A DNA stretch of 64,000 nucleotides from contig JAIXWJ010000074.1 of NCBI GenBank assembly GCA_027491335.1, positions 1 through 64,000 on the forward strand, written 5' to 3'. A model generated the notes under the pieces. It saw only the letters and a program-made list of their open reading frames with translations. It had not been told where the DNA came from and did no database searches. The translations under genes and the position numbers were made by a program. The stretch is from Actinomycetes bacterium (GTDB lineage Bacteria; Actinomycetota; Acidimicrobiia; Acidimicrobiales; Ilumatobacteraceae). How positions within the stretch are numbered: position 1 is the first letter of the stretch; each line of letters opens with the position of its first letter. Positions 36,826 through 45,140 of the stretch are shown one piece after another.

Positions 36826-37314
36826 ATGGCCCTGGCCCTTGACCCCCGCTACGTGATCGAGATCCACTCCCATGACGTCACCCCCGCGTCGGGTCGTGGC
36901 CGTTCGGGTTCTCGTGTGAACCCGCGTGTGAACCCGCGCGTGAACCCGCGTGTGAACCCGCGTGTGAACCATGACGTGTACTTGCGCCGTCGCCTGATGG
37001 TGGCGCTCATCGGACTCAGTGTCGCGGCCGCCGCCTGCCTCGGCGTCCGTGCCCTGGCGAGCCGTGGGGATGCGACTGCCTCCATCCCCACGGTGACGCC
37101 TCTCTCGGTCGGCAGCCCCACCGTTTCCATGATCGATCCGTCGGTCTACGGACAGGGCGCGGGTTTCTACGTGGTGCGGCCCGGCGACACGCTGTGGTCC
37201 ATCGCATCTTCGCTCACCGACGGAAACATCGGCTCGTTCGTCGACGAACTCGTCGATATCAACGGTGGAGCGTCCATCGCCGTCGGACAGCGTTTGGTGA
37301 TTCCCGAAAGCTGA
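36826..37314 (+). CDS. SOS-regulated LysM membrane protein (YneA/ChiZ-like)
   Basis: A 162-residue protein. A basic cytoplasmic N-terminus contains a four- to five-fold RVNP repeat (about residues 30-48). A single membrane helix follows (LMVALIGLSVAAAACLGVRAL, about 57-77), then an exported linker and a C-terminal LysM domain (YVVRPGDTLWSIASSL ... GQRLVIPES). One TM helix plus LysM, divergent from lexA and preceded by LexA boxes, is the layout of B. subtilis YneA and mycobacterial Rv2719c/ChiZ, which halt septation during the SOS response. Function here is inferred from that pattern. ATG 36826 follows GAAAGGA. Confidence 0.82.
   Translation: MALALDPRYVIEIHSHDVTPASGRGRSGSRVNPRVNPRVNPRVNPRVNHDVYLRRRLMVALIGLSVAAAACLGVRALASRGDATASIPTVTPLSVGSPTVSMIDPSVYGQGAGFYVVRPGDTLWSIASSLTDGNIGSFVDELVDINGGASIAVGQRLVIPES
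36913..36970 (+). repeat. 12-bp in-frame tandem repeat (RVNP)
   Basis: The unit CGTGTGAACCCG occurs four times (the third copy with one change) plus a 10-base partial copy. It encodes Arg-Val-Asn-Pro repeats in the cytoplasmic part of the LysM protein. Because the unit is a multiple of three, copy-number changes keep the frame. Confidence 0.85.
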
Positions 37315-37390
37315 CGCACGTTTCGTGGGTCACGAATTTGTTCGCGTGAACGCCGAACACGGCGTCACCATCACGGGTACTCTGACATTC

Positions 37391-37849
37391 ATGCGTTGCG
37401 TGATGTGTCGCCACGAGGACACCAAGGTGGTCGATTCGCGCATGGCCGAAGAAGGGGCGGCGATTCGTCGTCGTCGCGAATGCCCGGCCTGCAACCATCG
37501 CTTCACCACCTTCGAGCGGGTCGACGAAGTGCCGCTCATGGTGGCCAAGACCAACGGTGGCCGCGAGCCGTTCGATCGGGTGAAGGTGACCTCCGGAGTG
37601 CGGGCGGCCAGCAAAGGTCGCCCCATCGACGAGGATGCCATCAACGCGTTGGCGGATTCGGTGGAAGAAGAACTGCGCCAGATCGGGGGCGACATCCCGT
37701 CCACCCGCATCGGTTTGGCGGTCCTCGATCGACTGCGGGCCCTCGACGAGGTGGCCTACCTGCGTTTCGCCAGCGTGTACAAGAACTTCGACGCCGCCGA
37801 GGACTTCCAGCGCGAAGCGGCGTTGCTGGACAAGTCGCCCGTGGTCTGA
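37391..37849 (+). CDS. nrdR: Transcriptional repressor NrdR
   Basis: A 152-residue regulator of ribonucleotide reductase genes. The zinc ribbon uses Cys3, Cys6, Cys31 and Cys34 (MRCVMC, ECPACNHR), followed by an ATP-cone domain that senses ATP/dATP (PFDRVKVTSGVRAASKGRP). ATG 37391 begins exactly at the zinc ribbon and has TACTCT 7 bases upstream; a longer in-frame start is rejected. Likely targets are the NrdR-like boxes before nrdJ, about 2.7 kb downstream. Confidence 0.96.
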   Translation: MRCVMCRHEDTKVVDSRMAEEGAAIRRRRECPACNHRFTTFERVDEVPLMVAKTNGGREPFDRVKVTSGVRAASKGRPIDEDAINALADSVEEELRQIGGDIPSTRIGLAVLDRLRALDEVAYLRFASVYKNFDAAEDFQREAALLDKSPVV

Positions 37850-37877
37850 CCCGACGGGAGCGACGTAAAGTCGGGTC

Positions 37878-40172
37878 GTGACCGACACCACCGTTTCTCG
37901 CTCCCAAGGTTCTCGTACCGCCTATCGCACCTGTCCGCTCTGCGAGGCCGGATGTGGCCTAGAGATCACGGTGAACATCACCGATCGTGGTGAATCGGTG
38001 GGTCGCATCCGGGGCGACATGGACGACGTCTTCTCGCACGGCTTCATCTGTCCCAAGGGGTCGGCCCTCAAGCAGTTGCACGAAGATCCGGATCGCCTGC
38101 GCAAACCTCTCGTGAAGCGCAACGGTGTGCACGTGGAGGTGGAGTGGGACGAGGCATGGGCCGAGGTGGCCGGACGTTTGCAGGATCTCATCGAACGTCA
38201 TGGTCGCGAGGCCGTGGCGGTGTACTTGGGTAATCCGAGTGCGCACTCGTTGTCGGCGATGCTCTACAACCGCTCGATGCTGATCGGCCTGGGCACGCAC
38301 AACCGCTTCAGCGCGTCCACCGTGGATCAATTGCCCAAGCAAGTGGCCAGCGGATACATGTTCGGCACCGGGGCCAGCGTCACGGTGCCCGATCTCGATC
38401 GCACCGACTACCTGCTGATGTTGGGAGCGAATCCCTACGCGTCCAACGGCAGCCTGTGCACCGCTCCCGACTTCCCGGGCCGTTTGCAGGCCATTCGCGA
38501 ACGCGGCGGCAAGGTGGTCGTCGTCGACCCGCGGCGCACCAAGACCGCCGAGGAGTCCGATGAATGGGTGGCGATCCGCCCCGGATCCGATGCTCTGTTT
38601 CTGATGTCGATCGTGAACGTGTTGTTCGCCGACGACCTCGTGCGTGTGCCCGAGCGTCTGTCTTCGATGGTCGATGGCATCGACGAGATGAGGGTCGCCA
38701 GTGCGGACTTCGCTCCCGAGGTGGTGTCGGCCGCGACCGGAATCGAGGCCGACGTGATTCGCCGCATCGCCCACGAGTTGGCCGACGCACCATCGGCGGC
38801 CGTGTACGGACGCATCGGAACCACCACCACCGAGTTCGGCACCACCGCCAGTTGGCTCATCGACGTGGTGAACACACTGACGGGAAATCTCGATCGTGCG
38901 GGCGGCGTGATGTTCACGAAGCCCGCGCTCGGAAGTCCCACCACCAAGGGAACCAGCGGCAAGGGTTCGGGTTTTCGTGTGGGCCGTGGAGGTGGACGAA
39001 CCAAGGTGTCGGGTTATCCCGAGGTGATGGGGGAGTATCCGGCGGCGGCTTTGGCCGAAGAGATCACCCACGCCGGCAACGACTCCATTCGCGCTCTGAT
39101 CACCGTGGCGGGCAACCCGGTGCTGTCGACGCCACATTCGAACCAGTTGGACGCGGCTCTGGCGAAGTTGGAGTTGATGATCAGCGTCGACATTTACTTG
39201 AACGAGACCACGCGTCACGCCGACGTGATTCTTCCTCCGCCGTCGCAACTGCAACGCGATCACTACGACGTGTTCTTGTTGCAGTACGCGGTGCGCAACG
39301 TGGCCAACTACAGCGAGGCGGTGCTCGCGCGCGATGAGGGTCAGCCCGACGAATGGGAGATTCTGGCCAAGCTCGGATTGATCGCGGCGGGACTTGGTCC
39401 CGACACCGATGCGGCGGTGGCCGACGATCAAGGAATCGAAAGTCTCATTCGCGCCGCGGTGTCCGACGCATCGTCTCCGGTTCACGGCCGTGATGCCGCC
39501 GAGATTCGTGCGGCGCTCGATGCGTCCGGTCGGCGTGGACCCGCGCGGATGTTGGATTTGATGTTGCAAACCGGCCCGTACGGCGCGGCCTTCGGTGCGA
39601 ATCCCGGTGGTGCGAGTCTCGATCTGTTGCTCGCGAATCCGCACGGCGTCGACTTCGGTGCACTCGGCGAACGTTTGCCGGACGCGTTGCGCACGCGAAC
39701 GGGCAAGGTCGAGTTGGCGCCCGAGCCATTGATCGCCGATGTGGCGCGATTGCGTGTTGCGATCGATGAATTGAACGCGCGTTCGATGGTGTTGGTGGGA
39801 CGTCGTCACCTGAAGTCGAACAACTCGTGGATGCACAACATCGGCGTGCTGATGAAGGGGTCGATGAGTTGTTCGTTGCAGATGCACCCGATCGACGCGG
39901 ATCGACTCGGTTTACAGAATGATGCACTTGCAACGATCTCGTCACGCGTCGGATCGGTGGTGGCGCCCGTCGAGATCACGACGGACATTCGTCCCGGCGT
40001 CGTGAGCCTGCCCCACGGATGGGGACATTCGTCGCCGGGCACCAAGATGGGCGTGGCCGCGGCCCGCGCGGGGGTGAATTCGAACATCCTCAGCGATGAT
40101 CGGGCCCTGGACCCCTTGTCGGGCACCTCGGTCCTGAACGGCATCCCCGTCGACATCGCCCCTGCTCAGTGA
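37878..40172 (+). CDS. Molybdopterin oxidoreductase (FdhA/DMSO-reductase superfamily)
   Basis: A 764-residue cytoplasmic protein without a Tat signal. The N-terminal [4Fe-4S] site is Cys19, Cys22, Cys26 and Cys58 (CPLCEAGC, GFICPKG). Molybdopterin-binding segments include VVVVDPRRTKTAEESD and the C-terminal SVVAPVEITTDIRPGVVSLPHGWGH. The metal-ligand loop reads FSASTVDQLPKQ with no Cys or Sec, so it is not a canonical formate dehydrogenase or nitrate reductase. Substrate unknown. TAAAGT lies 6 bases before GTG 37878. No small subunit or Mo-cofactor gene is adjacent. Confidence 0.82.
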   Translation: MTDTTVSRSQGSRTAYRTCPLCEAGCGLEITVNITDRGESVGRIRGDMDDVFSHGFICPKGSALKQLHEDPDRLRKPLVKRNGVHVEVEWDEAWAEVAGRLQDLIERHGREAVAVYLGNPSAHSLSAMLYNRSMLIGLGTHNRFSASTVDQLPKQVASGYMFGTGASVTVPDLDRTDYLLMLGANPYASNGSLCTAPDFPGRLQAIRERGGKVVVVDPRRTKTAEESDEWVAIRPGSDALFLMSIVNVLFADDLVRVPERLSSMVDGIDEMRVASADFAPEVVSAATGIEADVIRRIAHELADAPSAAVYGRIGTTTTEFGTTASWLIDVVNTLTGNLDRAGGVMFTKPALGSPTTKGTSGKGSGFRVGRGGGRTKVSGYPEVMGEYPAAALAEEITHAGNDSIRALITVAGNPVLSTPHSNQLDAALAKLELMISVDIYLNETTRHADVILPPPSQLQRDHYDVFLLQYAVRNVANYSEAVLARDEGQPDEWEILAKLGLIAAGLGPDTDAAVADDQGIESLIRAAVSDASSPVHGRDAAEIRAALDASGRRGPARMLDLMLQTGPYGAAFGANPGGASLDLLLANPHGVDFGALGERLPDALRTRTGKVELAPEPLIADVARLRVAIDELNARSMVLVGRRHLKSNNSWMHNIGVLMKGSMSCSLQMHPIDADRLGLQNDALATISSRVGSVVAPVEITTDIRPGVVSLPHGWGHSSPGTKMGVAAARAGVNSNILSDDRALDPLSGTSVLNGIPVDIAPAQ

Positions 40173-40203
40173 GGTGACGCCCCGATCGGGCGACGGCGAC
40201 GGG

Positions 40204-40293
40204 TTTCCCACAGGCTTCTGCACACCCCATTCACAGGGTTTTCCCCTGATAAATGCCCAGAATTCACAGGGTTATCCTCTCGTTCTCCACAGG
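40204..40293 (+). other. Cluster of four CACAGG sites resembling DnaA boxes
   Basis: CACAGG occurs at 40209, 40232, 40265 and 40288, with spacings of 23, 33 and 23 bases, within TTTCCCACA, ATTCACAGGG (twice) and TTCTCCACA. The last is one base from TTATCCACA. Two sites continue as GGGTT(T/A)TCC. The cluster precedes the nrdJ promoter. DnaA binding is a suggestion only. Confidence 0.35.
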
Positions 40294-40475
40294 ACGACCT
40301 GCCTAGTGTTCACCCCAAGTCGGAGGCGGTACGGCGGTGTGGCGAGTGGCTCGCAGAGAGTGTGTGCGGGGCAGCTTGGGAACCTCACAGATCCTGAACC
40401 TGCGCGGTCGTGCCGCCTCCACTGCTCGTCGAGGGCCGGTTTTCACCCCCGCTAGCAGGCATGACGCGACAATCG

Positions 40476-40505
40476 TTGACAAGCACGTAACTACACTGCT
40501 GTAAT
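40476..40505 (+). promoter_or_regulatory. nrdJ promoter
   Basis: TTGACA (40476-40481), an 18-base spacer and TGTAAT (40500-40505) form the best sigma-70-type promoter in the 520-base gap before nrdJ. Transcription would start near 40512, giving a leader of about 180 bases. Confidence 0.6.
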
Positions 40506-40507
40506 CT

Positions 40508-40522
40508 CACTACAACTTGTGG
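40508..40522 (+). promoter_or_regulatory. Candidate NrdR box 1
   Basis: CACTACAACTTGTGG begins 3 bases after the -10 and covers the predicted start site. It resembles the NrdR-box pattern CAC(A/T)A(T)A-T-(C)TTGTG and is part of a near-palindrome reaching 40524. Confidence 0.5.
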
Positions 40523-40692
40523 TGGAAAGAGCGGTGGGGGACCGTAGACACCACATCTTGTGCTCATAGCAGACCTCCCGGCCCGCTCCGGCGACCCCTC
40601 ATCGGGGGTCATCGGCTCGGGTCGGAACCATCTTTCCGACAGTTTTCGTTACCCAGCCTTCACCGCATCGTTCACAGAATCAGGAGAATCCC
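40523..40692 (+). other. nrdJ 5' leader
   Basis: About 170 GC-rich bases with no gene. It contains the second NrdR-like box (40549-40563), a hairpin with arms GACCCC (40593-40598) and GGGGTC (40605-40610), and the ribosome binding site CAGGAG just before ATG 40693. I see no convincing cobalamin-riboswitch core. Confidence 0.45.
40549..40563 (+). promoter_or_regulatory. Candidate NrdR box 2
   Basis: CACCACATCTTGTGC differs from box 1 at three of 15 positions and lies 41 bases downstream, close to four helical turns, as expected for paired NrdR sites. Confidence 0.5.
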
Positions 40693-43530
40693 ATGTCACT
40701 CGCTCCGGACCGCCTCGCCATTGGCATCCGTCGTCACTTCACCACCCCGGGCGTGCACCCGTACGACCAGGTGGTCTGGGAGAAGCGTGACGCCCGCATC
40801 TCCAACTGGAAGGACGGCTCGGTCGCCTTCGAACAGCTGGGTGTGGAGTTCCCGGTCACCTGGTCGCTGAACGCCACCAACATCGTGGCCCAGAAGTACT
40901 TCCGCGGCACCCCGGGCACCGACGAGCGCGAGTCGTCGTTGCGTCAGGTGATCGACCGTGTGGCCGACACCATCACCACGTGGGGTCGCGAGGGCGGCTA
41001 CTTCGTGGACGAGGCCGAGGCCGACAACTTCCGTGACGAACTGAAGTTCATCCTCGTCACCCAGCGCGCGGCCTTCAACAGCCCGGTGTGGTTCAACATC
41101 GGTGTCAAGGGCGTGCCCCAGCAGGCCAGCGCCTGCTTCATCTTGGCCGTCGAGGACAAGATGGACGCCATCTTGAACTGGTACCGCGAGGAAGGCGTGA
41201 TCTTCAAGGGCGGTTCGGGTTCGGGCATCAACCTGTCCAAGATCCGTTCCAGCGCCGAACTGCTGCAGGGTGGCGGAACCGCCTCGGGTCCGGTGTCGTT
41301 CATGCGCGGCGCCGACGCCTCGGCCGGCACCATCAAGTCGGGCGGCAAGACGCGTCGCGCCGCCAAGATGGTCATCTTGAACGTCGATCACCCGGACATC
41401 GAAGAGTTCATCTGGTGCAAGGCCAAAGAAGAGCGCAAGGCTCGCGTGTTGCGCGACAACGGCTTCGACATGGATCTCGACGGCGCCGATGCGTTCAGCA
41501 TTCAGTACCAGAACGCCAACAACTCGGTGCGCGTCACCGACGACTTCATGCAGGCCGTCAAGGACGACGCCGACTGGTCGTTCCGCGCCGTCACCACCGG
41601 CGAGCCCGTGCGCACCGTGCGCGCGCGCGACTTGTGGCGTCAGATCGCCACCGCTTCGTGGGAATGCGCCGACCCCGGTCTGCAGTTCGACACCACTATC
41701 AACAAGTGGCACACCGCGCACGCGACCGGTCGCATCAACGGCTCGAACCCGTGCTCGGAGTACATGCACATCGACAACTCGGCGTGCAACCTGGCCTCGA
41801 TCAACTTGCTGAAGTACCTCGACGAAGAGGGCAACTTCGACCTCGATGCCTACAAGCACACCATCGAGACCATGTTCACCGCGCAGGAGATCCTGGTGGG
41901 TCGCGCCGATTACCCGACCGAGAAGATCGGCGAGAACAGCCGCAAGTTCCGTCAGCTCGGCTTGGGTTACGCGAACCTCGGTGCGCTGCTGATGGCACTC
42001 GGTCTGCCCTACGACTCGATCGAGGGTCGTGCGTGGGCCGCCGGTCTCACCAGCCTCATGACCGGCCACGCGTACGCCACCAGCGCGCGCACCGCCAGCC
42101 GCATGGGACCCTTCGCCGGCTTCGCCGAGAACGAGCGCCACATGCTCAACGTGTTGCGCATGCACCGTGACGCCAGCTACGAGATCGCCGACGAGAGCAT
42201 CGTTCCGGCGGCTCTGTTGCGCGCCGGCCAGGAGTCCTGGGAGTCGGCCGTGCGCGACGGCGAAGAGTACGGCGTGCGCAACGCGCAGGCCACCGTGCTC
42301 GCGCCCACCGGCACCATCGGTCTCATGATGGACTGCGACACCACCGGCATCGAGCCCGACCTCGGTCTGGTCAAGATGAAGAAGCTCGTCGGTGGCGGCA
42401 ACATGGTCATCGTCAACGAGACCATCCCGCGCGCCTTGCGCAAGGTGGGTTACAACCCGCAGCAGGTGGACGACATCATCGCCTACATCGACACGGAGAA
42501 GTCCATCCTGGGCGCCCCGCACTTGAAGGCCGAGCACGTGGCGATCTTCGCGTGCTCCATGGGTGACAACACCATCCACTACGAGGGTCACGTGCGCATG
42601 ATGGGTGCGGTGCAGCCGTTCATCTCGGGCGCCATCTCCAAGACGGTGAACATGCCCGAAGAGGCCAGCATCGAAGACATCGAGGCCCTGCACATGCTGT
42701 CGTGGGAACTCGGTCTGAAGGCCGTGGCCATCTACCGCGACAACTGCAAGGTGGGCCAGCCCCTCTCGACGGCCAAGAAGGACGACGACAAGGCGGACGC
42801 TCCGGCGGCCACCGCGTCGGCCGTGGTCGAAAAGATCGTCGAGAAGGTCATCACCAAGCCGGTGCGCCAGAAGCTTCCCCGCAGCCGTCGTGGTCGCACG
42901 TTCGAGTTCCGCGTGGCCGACTGCAAGGGCTTCGCCACCATCGGTGAGTACGAAGACGGTCGTCCCGGTGAGGTGTTCCTCACCGTGTCCAAGCAGGGTT
43001 CCACTCTGTCGGGAATCATGGACGCCTTCGCCAAGAGCATCAGCTACGGCCTGCAGTACGGCGTGCCCATGCGGGCCTTCGTCGAGGCCTTCGTGAACAT
43101 GCGCTTCGAGCCCGCCGGCATGACCGACGATCCGGACATCCGTTTCGCCGCCTCCATCATGGACTACCTATTCCGCCGTCTCGCCCTCGAGTACATGACG
43201 TACGAAGAGCGCGAGGAACTGGGCATCTTCTCCATCGACGAGCGCCTGCAGCCCACGCTGCCCGGCGTCGAGGAGTCGGGCATCCAGTCGGTGCAGGGCA
43301 CCGAAGTGGCCGCCGACCCCAAGAGCATCCCCTCGGTGGAAGAGTTGGTCACCCAGATGGAACTGGGCATCGCGCCCACGGCTCCGGTGAGCGACATCTC
43401 GGCCGAGATGAAGCGACCGGGTCAGAAGCACAGCGATGCGCCGATGTGCATGCAGTGTGGTGTGCAGATGAACCGCGCCGGTTCCTGCCACGCCTGCCCG
43501 TCGTGCGGTAGCACCAGCGGCTGCAGCTGA
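40693..43530 (+). CDS. nrdJ: B12-dependent (class II) ribonucleoside reductase
   Basis: A 945-residue adenosylcobalamin-dependent reductase that makes deoxyribonucleotides with or without oxygen. The core has the active-site cysteine region QASACFIL (Cys148), FKGGSGSGINLS, NPCSEY (Cys354), VLAPTGTIG and ISGAISKTVNMP. After a charged linker (about residue 695) comes the C-terminal domain found in actinobacterial NrdJ, ending in a Cys-rich tail (CMQCGVQMNRAGSCHACPSC) that relays electrons. Regulation by NrdR is supported by upstream boxes. Codon use is very strongly biased to C/G endings, suggesting high expression. Confidence 0.97.
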   Translation: MSLAPDRLAIGIRRHFTTPGVHPYDQVVWEKRDARISNWKDGSVAFEQLGVEFPVTWSLNATNIVAQKYFRGTPGTDERESSLRQVIDRVADTITTWGREGGYFVDEAEADNFRDELKFILVTQRAAFNSPVWFNIGVKGVPQQASACFILAVEDKMDAILNWYREEGVIFKGGSGSGINLSKIRSSAELLQGGGTASGPVSFMRGADASAGTIKSGGKTRRAAKMVILNVDHPDIEEFIWCKAKEERKARVLRDNGFDMDLDGADAFSIQYQNANNSVRVTDDFMQAVKDDADWSFRAVTTGEPVRTVRARDLWRQIATASWECADPGLQFDTTINKWHTAHATGRINGSNPCSEYMHIDNSACNLASINLLKYLDEEGNFDLDAYKHTIETMFTAQEILVGRADYPTEKIGENSRKFRQLGLGYANLGALLMALGLPYDSIEGRAWAAGLTSLMTGHAYATSARTASRMGPFAGFAENERHMLNVLRMHRDASYEIADESIVPAALLRAGQESWESAVRDGEEYGVRNAQATVLAPTGTIGLMMDCDTTGIEPDLGLVKMKKLVGGGNMVIVNETIPRALRKVGYNPQQVDDIIAYIDTEKSILGAPHLKAEHVAIFACSMGDNTIHYEGHVRMMGAVQPFISGAISKTVNMPEEASIEDIEALHMLSWELGLKAVAIYRDNCKVGQPLSTAKKDDDKADAPAATASAVVEKIVEKVITKPVRQKLPRSRRGRTFEFRVADCKGFATIGEYEDGRPGEVFLTVSKQGSTLSGIMDAFAKSISYGLQYGVPMRAFVEAFVNMRFEPAGMTDDPDIRFAASIMDYLFRRLALEYMTYEEREELGIFSIDERLQPTLPGVEESGIQSVQGTEVAADPKSIPSVEELVTQMELGIAPTAPVSDISAEMKRPGQKHSDAPMCMQCGVQMNRAGSCHACPSCGSTSGCS

Positions 43531-43559
43531 CCTCACCGAGCGCTCGACGCGCGCACGAG

Positions 43560-43611
43560 CGATCTGGGTAGCAAAAGTTCCCGAAACCGGGCACTTCGGT
43601 TACCCAGATCG
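43560..43611. repeat. Palindromic intergenic repeat, copy 1
   Basis: Outer arms CGATCTGGGTA and TACCCAGATCG are perfectly complementary over 11 bp. A second, inner pair AAGTTCCCG / CGGGCACTT has one mismatch. The element sits between the convergent nrdJ and patatin-like genes and is followed by a T-rich stretch, so it could act as a bidirectional terminator. A related copy lies at 45991-46043. Confidence 0.75.
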
Positions 43612-43622
43612 TTCGTTTTGCT

Positions 43623-44348
43623 TTACAGCGGTGTGTTGAGGGCTTCGTTGCGCGCCAACTCGTAGGCCGCCATGGCGCGGTCCTTGTCGAACAAGTGATG
43701 GGGCAGCGTCGCCGCTCGTGAGGTGACGATCGAGGGCGCGAACAAGATGGTGCGCCCGCCGGTGGCGGCCTTCCAGTCAGCGATTTCTTCGTGCGTGTTG
43801 CGTTCCACGATGTCGTTGAACGGACCGAACATGGCCCCCGCCAACGGTGCGATCACGATGAGCACATCGGCGTGCGCCGCCAGATCCACGCTGACGCCCG
43901 AGCGCACGCCGCCATCCACGTACAACGTGCCCTTGATGCGTTGGGGTGCCAGCAAGCCCGGAACCGCCGATGAGGCCGCGACCATCTGATGAATGGGCGT
44001 GGCCGCGCCGAACAGTTCCACTCGCTTGAAACGGGGCAACGAACACGCCACTGCGGTCACATTGGCCACGTTTCCGGCGCCGAAGACACGACGGGCCGAT
44101 CGGGCCAACACGCCGGCGCGAGGGTTGGGGAATCGGGGCACCTCGAGCGCGGTGAGGGCTTCGTAGTTCACGCCCAGAGCGGTCGCGGCCGCGGCCCATG
44201 AACCCGCCGACGTTCCGATCATGGGGGCCGTGGACAGATCGACGCCGCGCGTGCGCAAGGTGTCAAGGATGCCCAACGCGTAACCGATGCCGAACAGTCC
44301 GCCGCCTCCGAAGGCACCAGCGATGGGCGCACGTTCGACCGAGGGCAT
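43623..44348 (-). CDS. Patatin-like phospholipase
   Basis: A 241-residue acyl hydrolase with the catalytic dyad Ser47 (GTSAG) and Asp145 (DGG), plus the oxyanion glycine run GAFGGGGLFG near the N-terminus. Such enzymes release fatty acids from membrane or storage lipids. No signal peptide is evident. TAGCCT lies 6 bases before ATG 44348, and the divergent crotonase gene starts 37 bases away with its own TAGGGT, so the two promoters are packed back to back. Confidence 0.85.
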   Translation of the reverse strand: MPSVERAPIAGAFGGGGLFGIGYALGILDTLRTRGVDLSTAPMIGTSAGSWAAAATALGVNYEALTALEVPRFPNPRAGVLARSARRVFGAGNVANVTAVACSLPRFKRVELFGAATPIHQMVAASSAVPGLLAPQRIKGTLYVDGGVRSGVSVDLAAHADVLIVIAPLAGAMFGPFNDIVERNTHEEIADWKAATGGRTILFAPSIVTSRAATLPHHLFDKDRAMAAYELARNEALNTPL

Positions 44349-44384
44349 GGGACGAGGCTAACGAACGTCCTCTAGGGTTCGGGC

Positions 44385-45140
44385 ATGACCGAGCTGGTGA
44401 CCACCGAACGCATCGACCACATCCTGGTGATCCGCATGTGTCGGGAGAACAAACGCAACTCGTTCGACCGAGCCCTGGCCGATGCCCTCGACGCGGCATT
44501 GAACGAACTCGACGACGACATCGATTTGTGGGTGGGCGTGCTCACCGGAACTCCCGTCGTGTTCTCCGCGGGCAGTGATCTCACCTCGCGGGGCGACTAC
44601 GACACCGAACGCGGTGGCGAGTACGGGCTCATTCGACGTCGCCGTCGCAAGCCGTTGATCGCGGCCATCGAAGGCTTCGCGTTGGGCGGCGGTCTGGAAT
44701 TGGCGATGGCCTGTGACATGGTGGTGGCCGCCGAGAACGCTCGCCTCGGTTTGCCGGAGGTGCGCCGTGGTCTGGTTCCCACCTCGGCCGGACTGTTCCG
44801 TGCGCCATCGTCGTTGCCGGTGAACGTGGCCCGCGAACTGATCCTGACCGGTGAACCGATGTCGGCGCGGCGCGGATACGAGGTCGGTTTCGTGAACGTG
44901 GTGACCGAGGTGGGCGGTGCGTTGGATGCCGCCGTGGACCTGGCCCGCAAGGTGTGCCTGAATGGACCGGTGGCGGTGCAGGCGTGCGTGCGCGAGATCA
45001 ACGATGCGCTGAACGCCGACGATGAGAGCGGTTGGCAGGCCACCGCGCGGGCCAAGGAGGCCATTGGCGCCAGCGAGGATCTGCACGAGGGATTGCGCGC
45101 CTTCTTCGAGAAGCGCGAACCGAAATGGATCGGTCGTTAG
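44385..45140 (+). CDS. Enoyl-CoA hydratase/isomerase (crotonase family)
   Basis: A 251-residue crotonase-fold protein. Oxyanion-hole segments are FSAGSDLTSRGD and IEGFALGGGLELAMACD; the catalytic-Glu region reads RLGLPEVRRGLVPTSAG. It probably hydrates or isomerises an acyl-CoA; specificity is unclear. TAGGGT lies 6 bases before ATG 44385. Its stop codon TAG and the TAA of the convergent neighbour share bases in the tetranucleotide TTAG. Confidence 0.87.
   Translation: MTELVTTERIDHILVIRMCRENKRNSFDRALADALDAALNELDDDIDLWVGVLTGTPVVFSAGSDLTSRGDYDTERGGEYGLIRRRRRKPLIAAIEGFALGGGLELAMACDMVVAAENARLGLPEVRRGLVPTSAGLFRAPSSLPVNVARELILTGEPMSARRGYEVGFVNVVTEVGGALDAAVDLARKVCLNGPVAVQACVREINDALNADDESGWQATARAKEAIGASEDLHEGLRAFFEKREPKWIGR

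Noticed and set aside
36913-36970. CRISPR-like array
   Set aside because: Units are 12 bp, contiguous, without spacers and in frame within a gene.
40204-40293. Chromosomal replication origin
   Set aside because: Only four weak DnaA-like sites, no AT-rich unwinding region, and no dnaA, dnaN or gidA/parAB genes nearby.
40512-40692. Cobalamin riboswitch in the nrdJ leader
   Set aside because: The enzyme uses B12 and the leader is long enough, but I cannot find the conserved B12-box core; a covariance-model search would decide.
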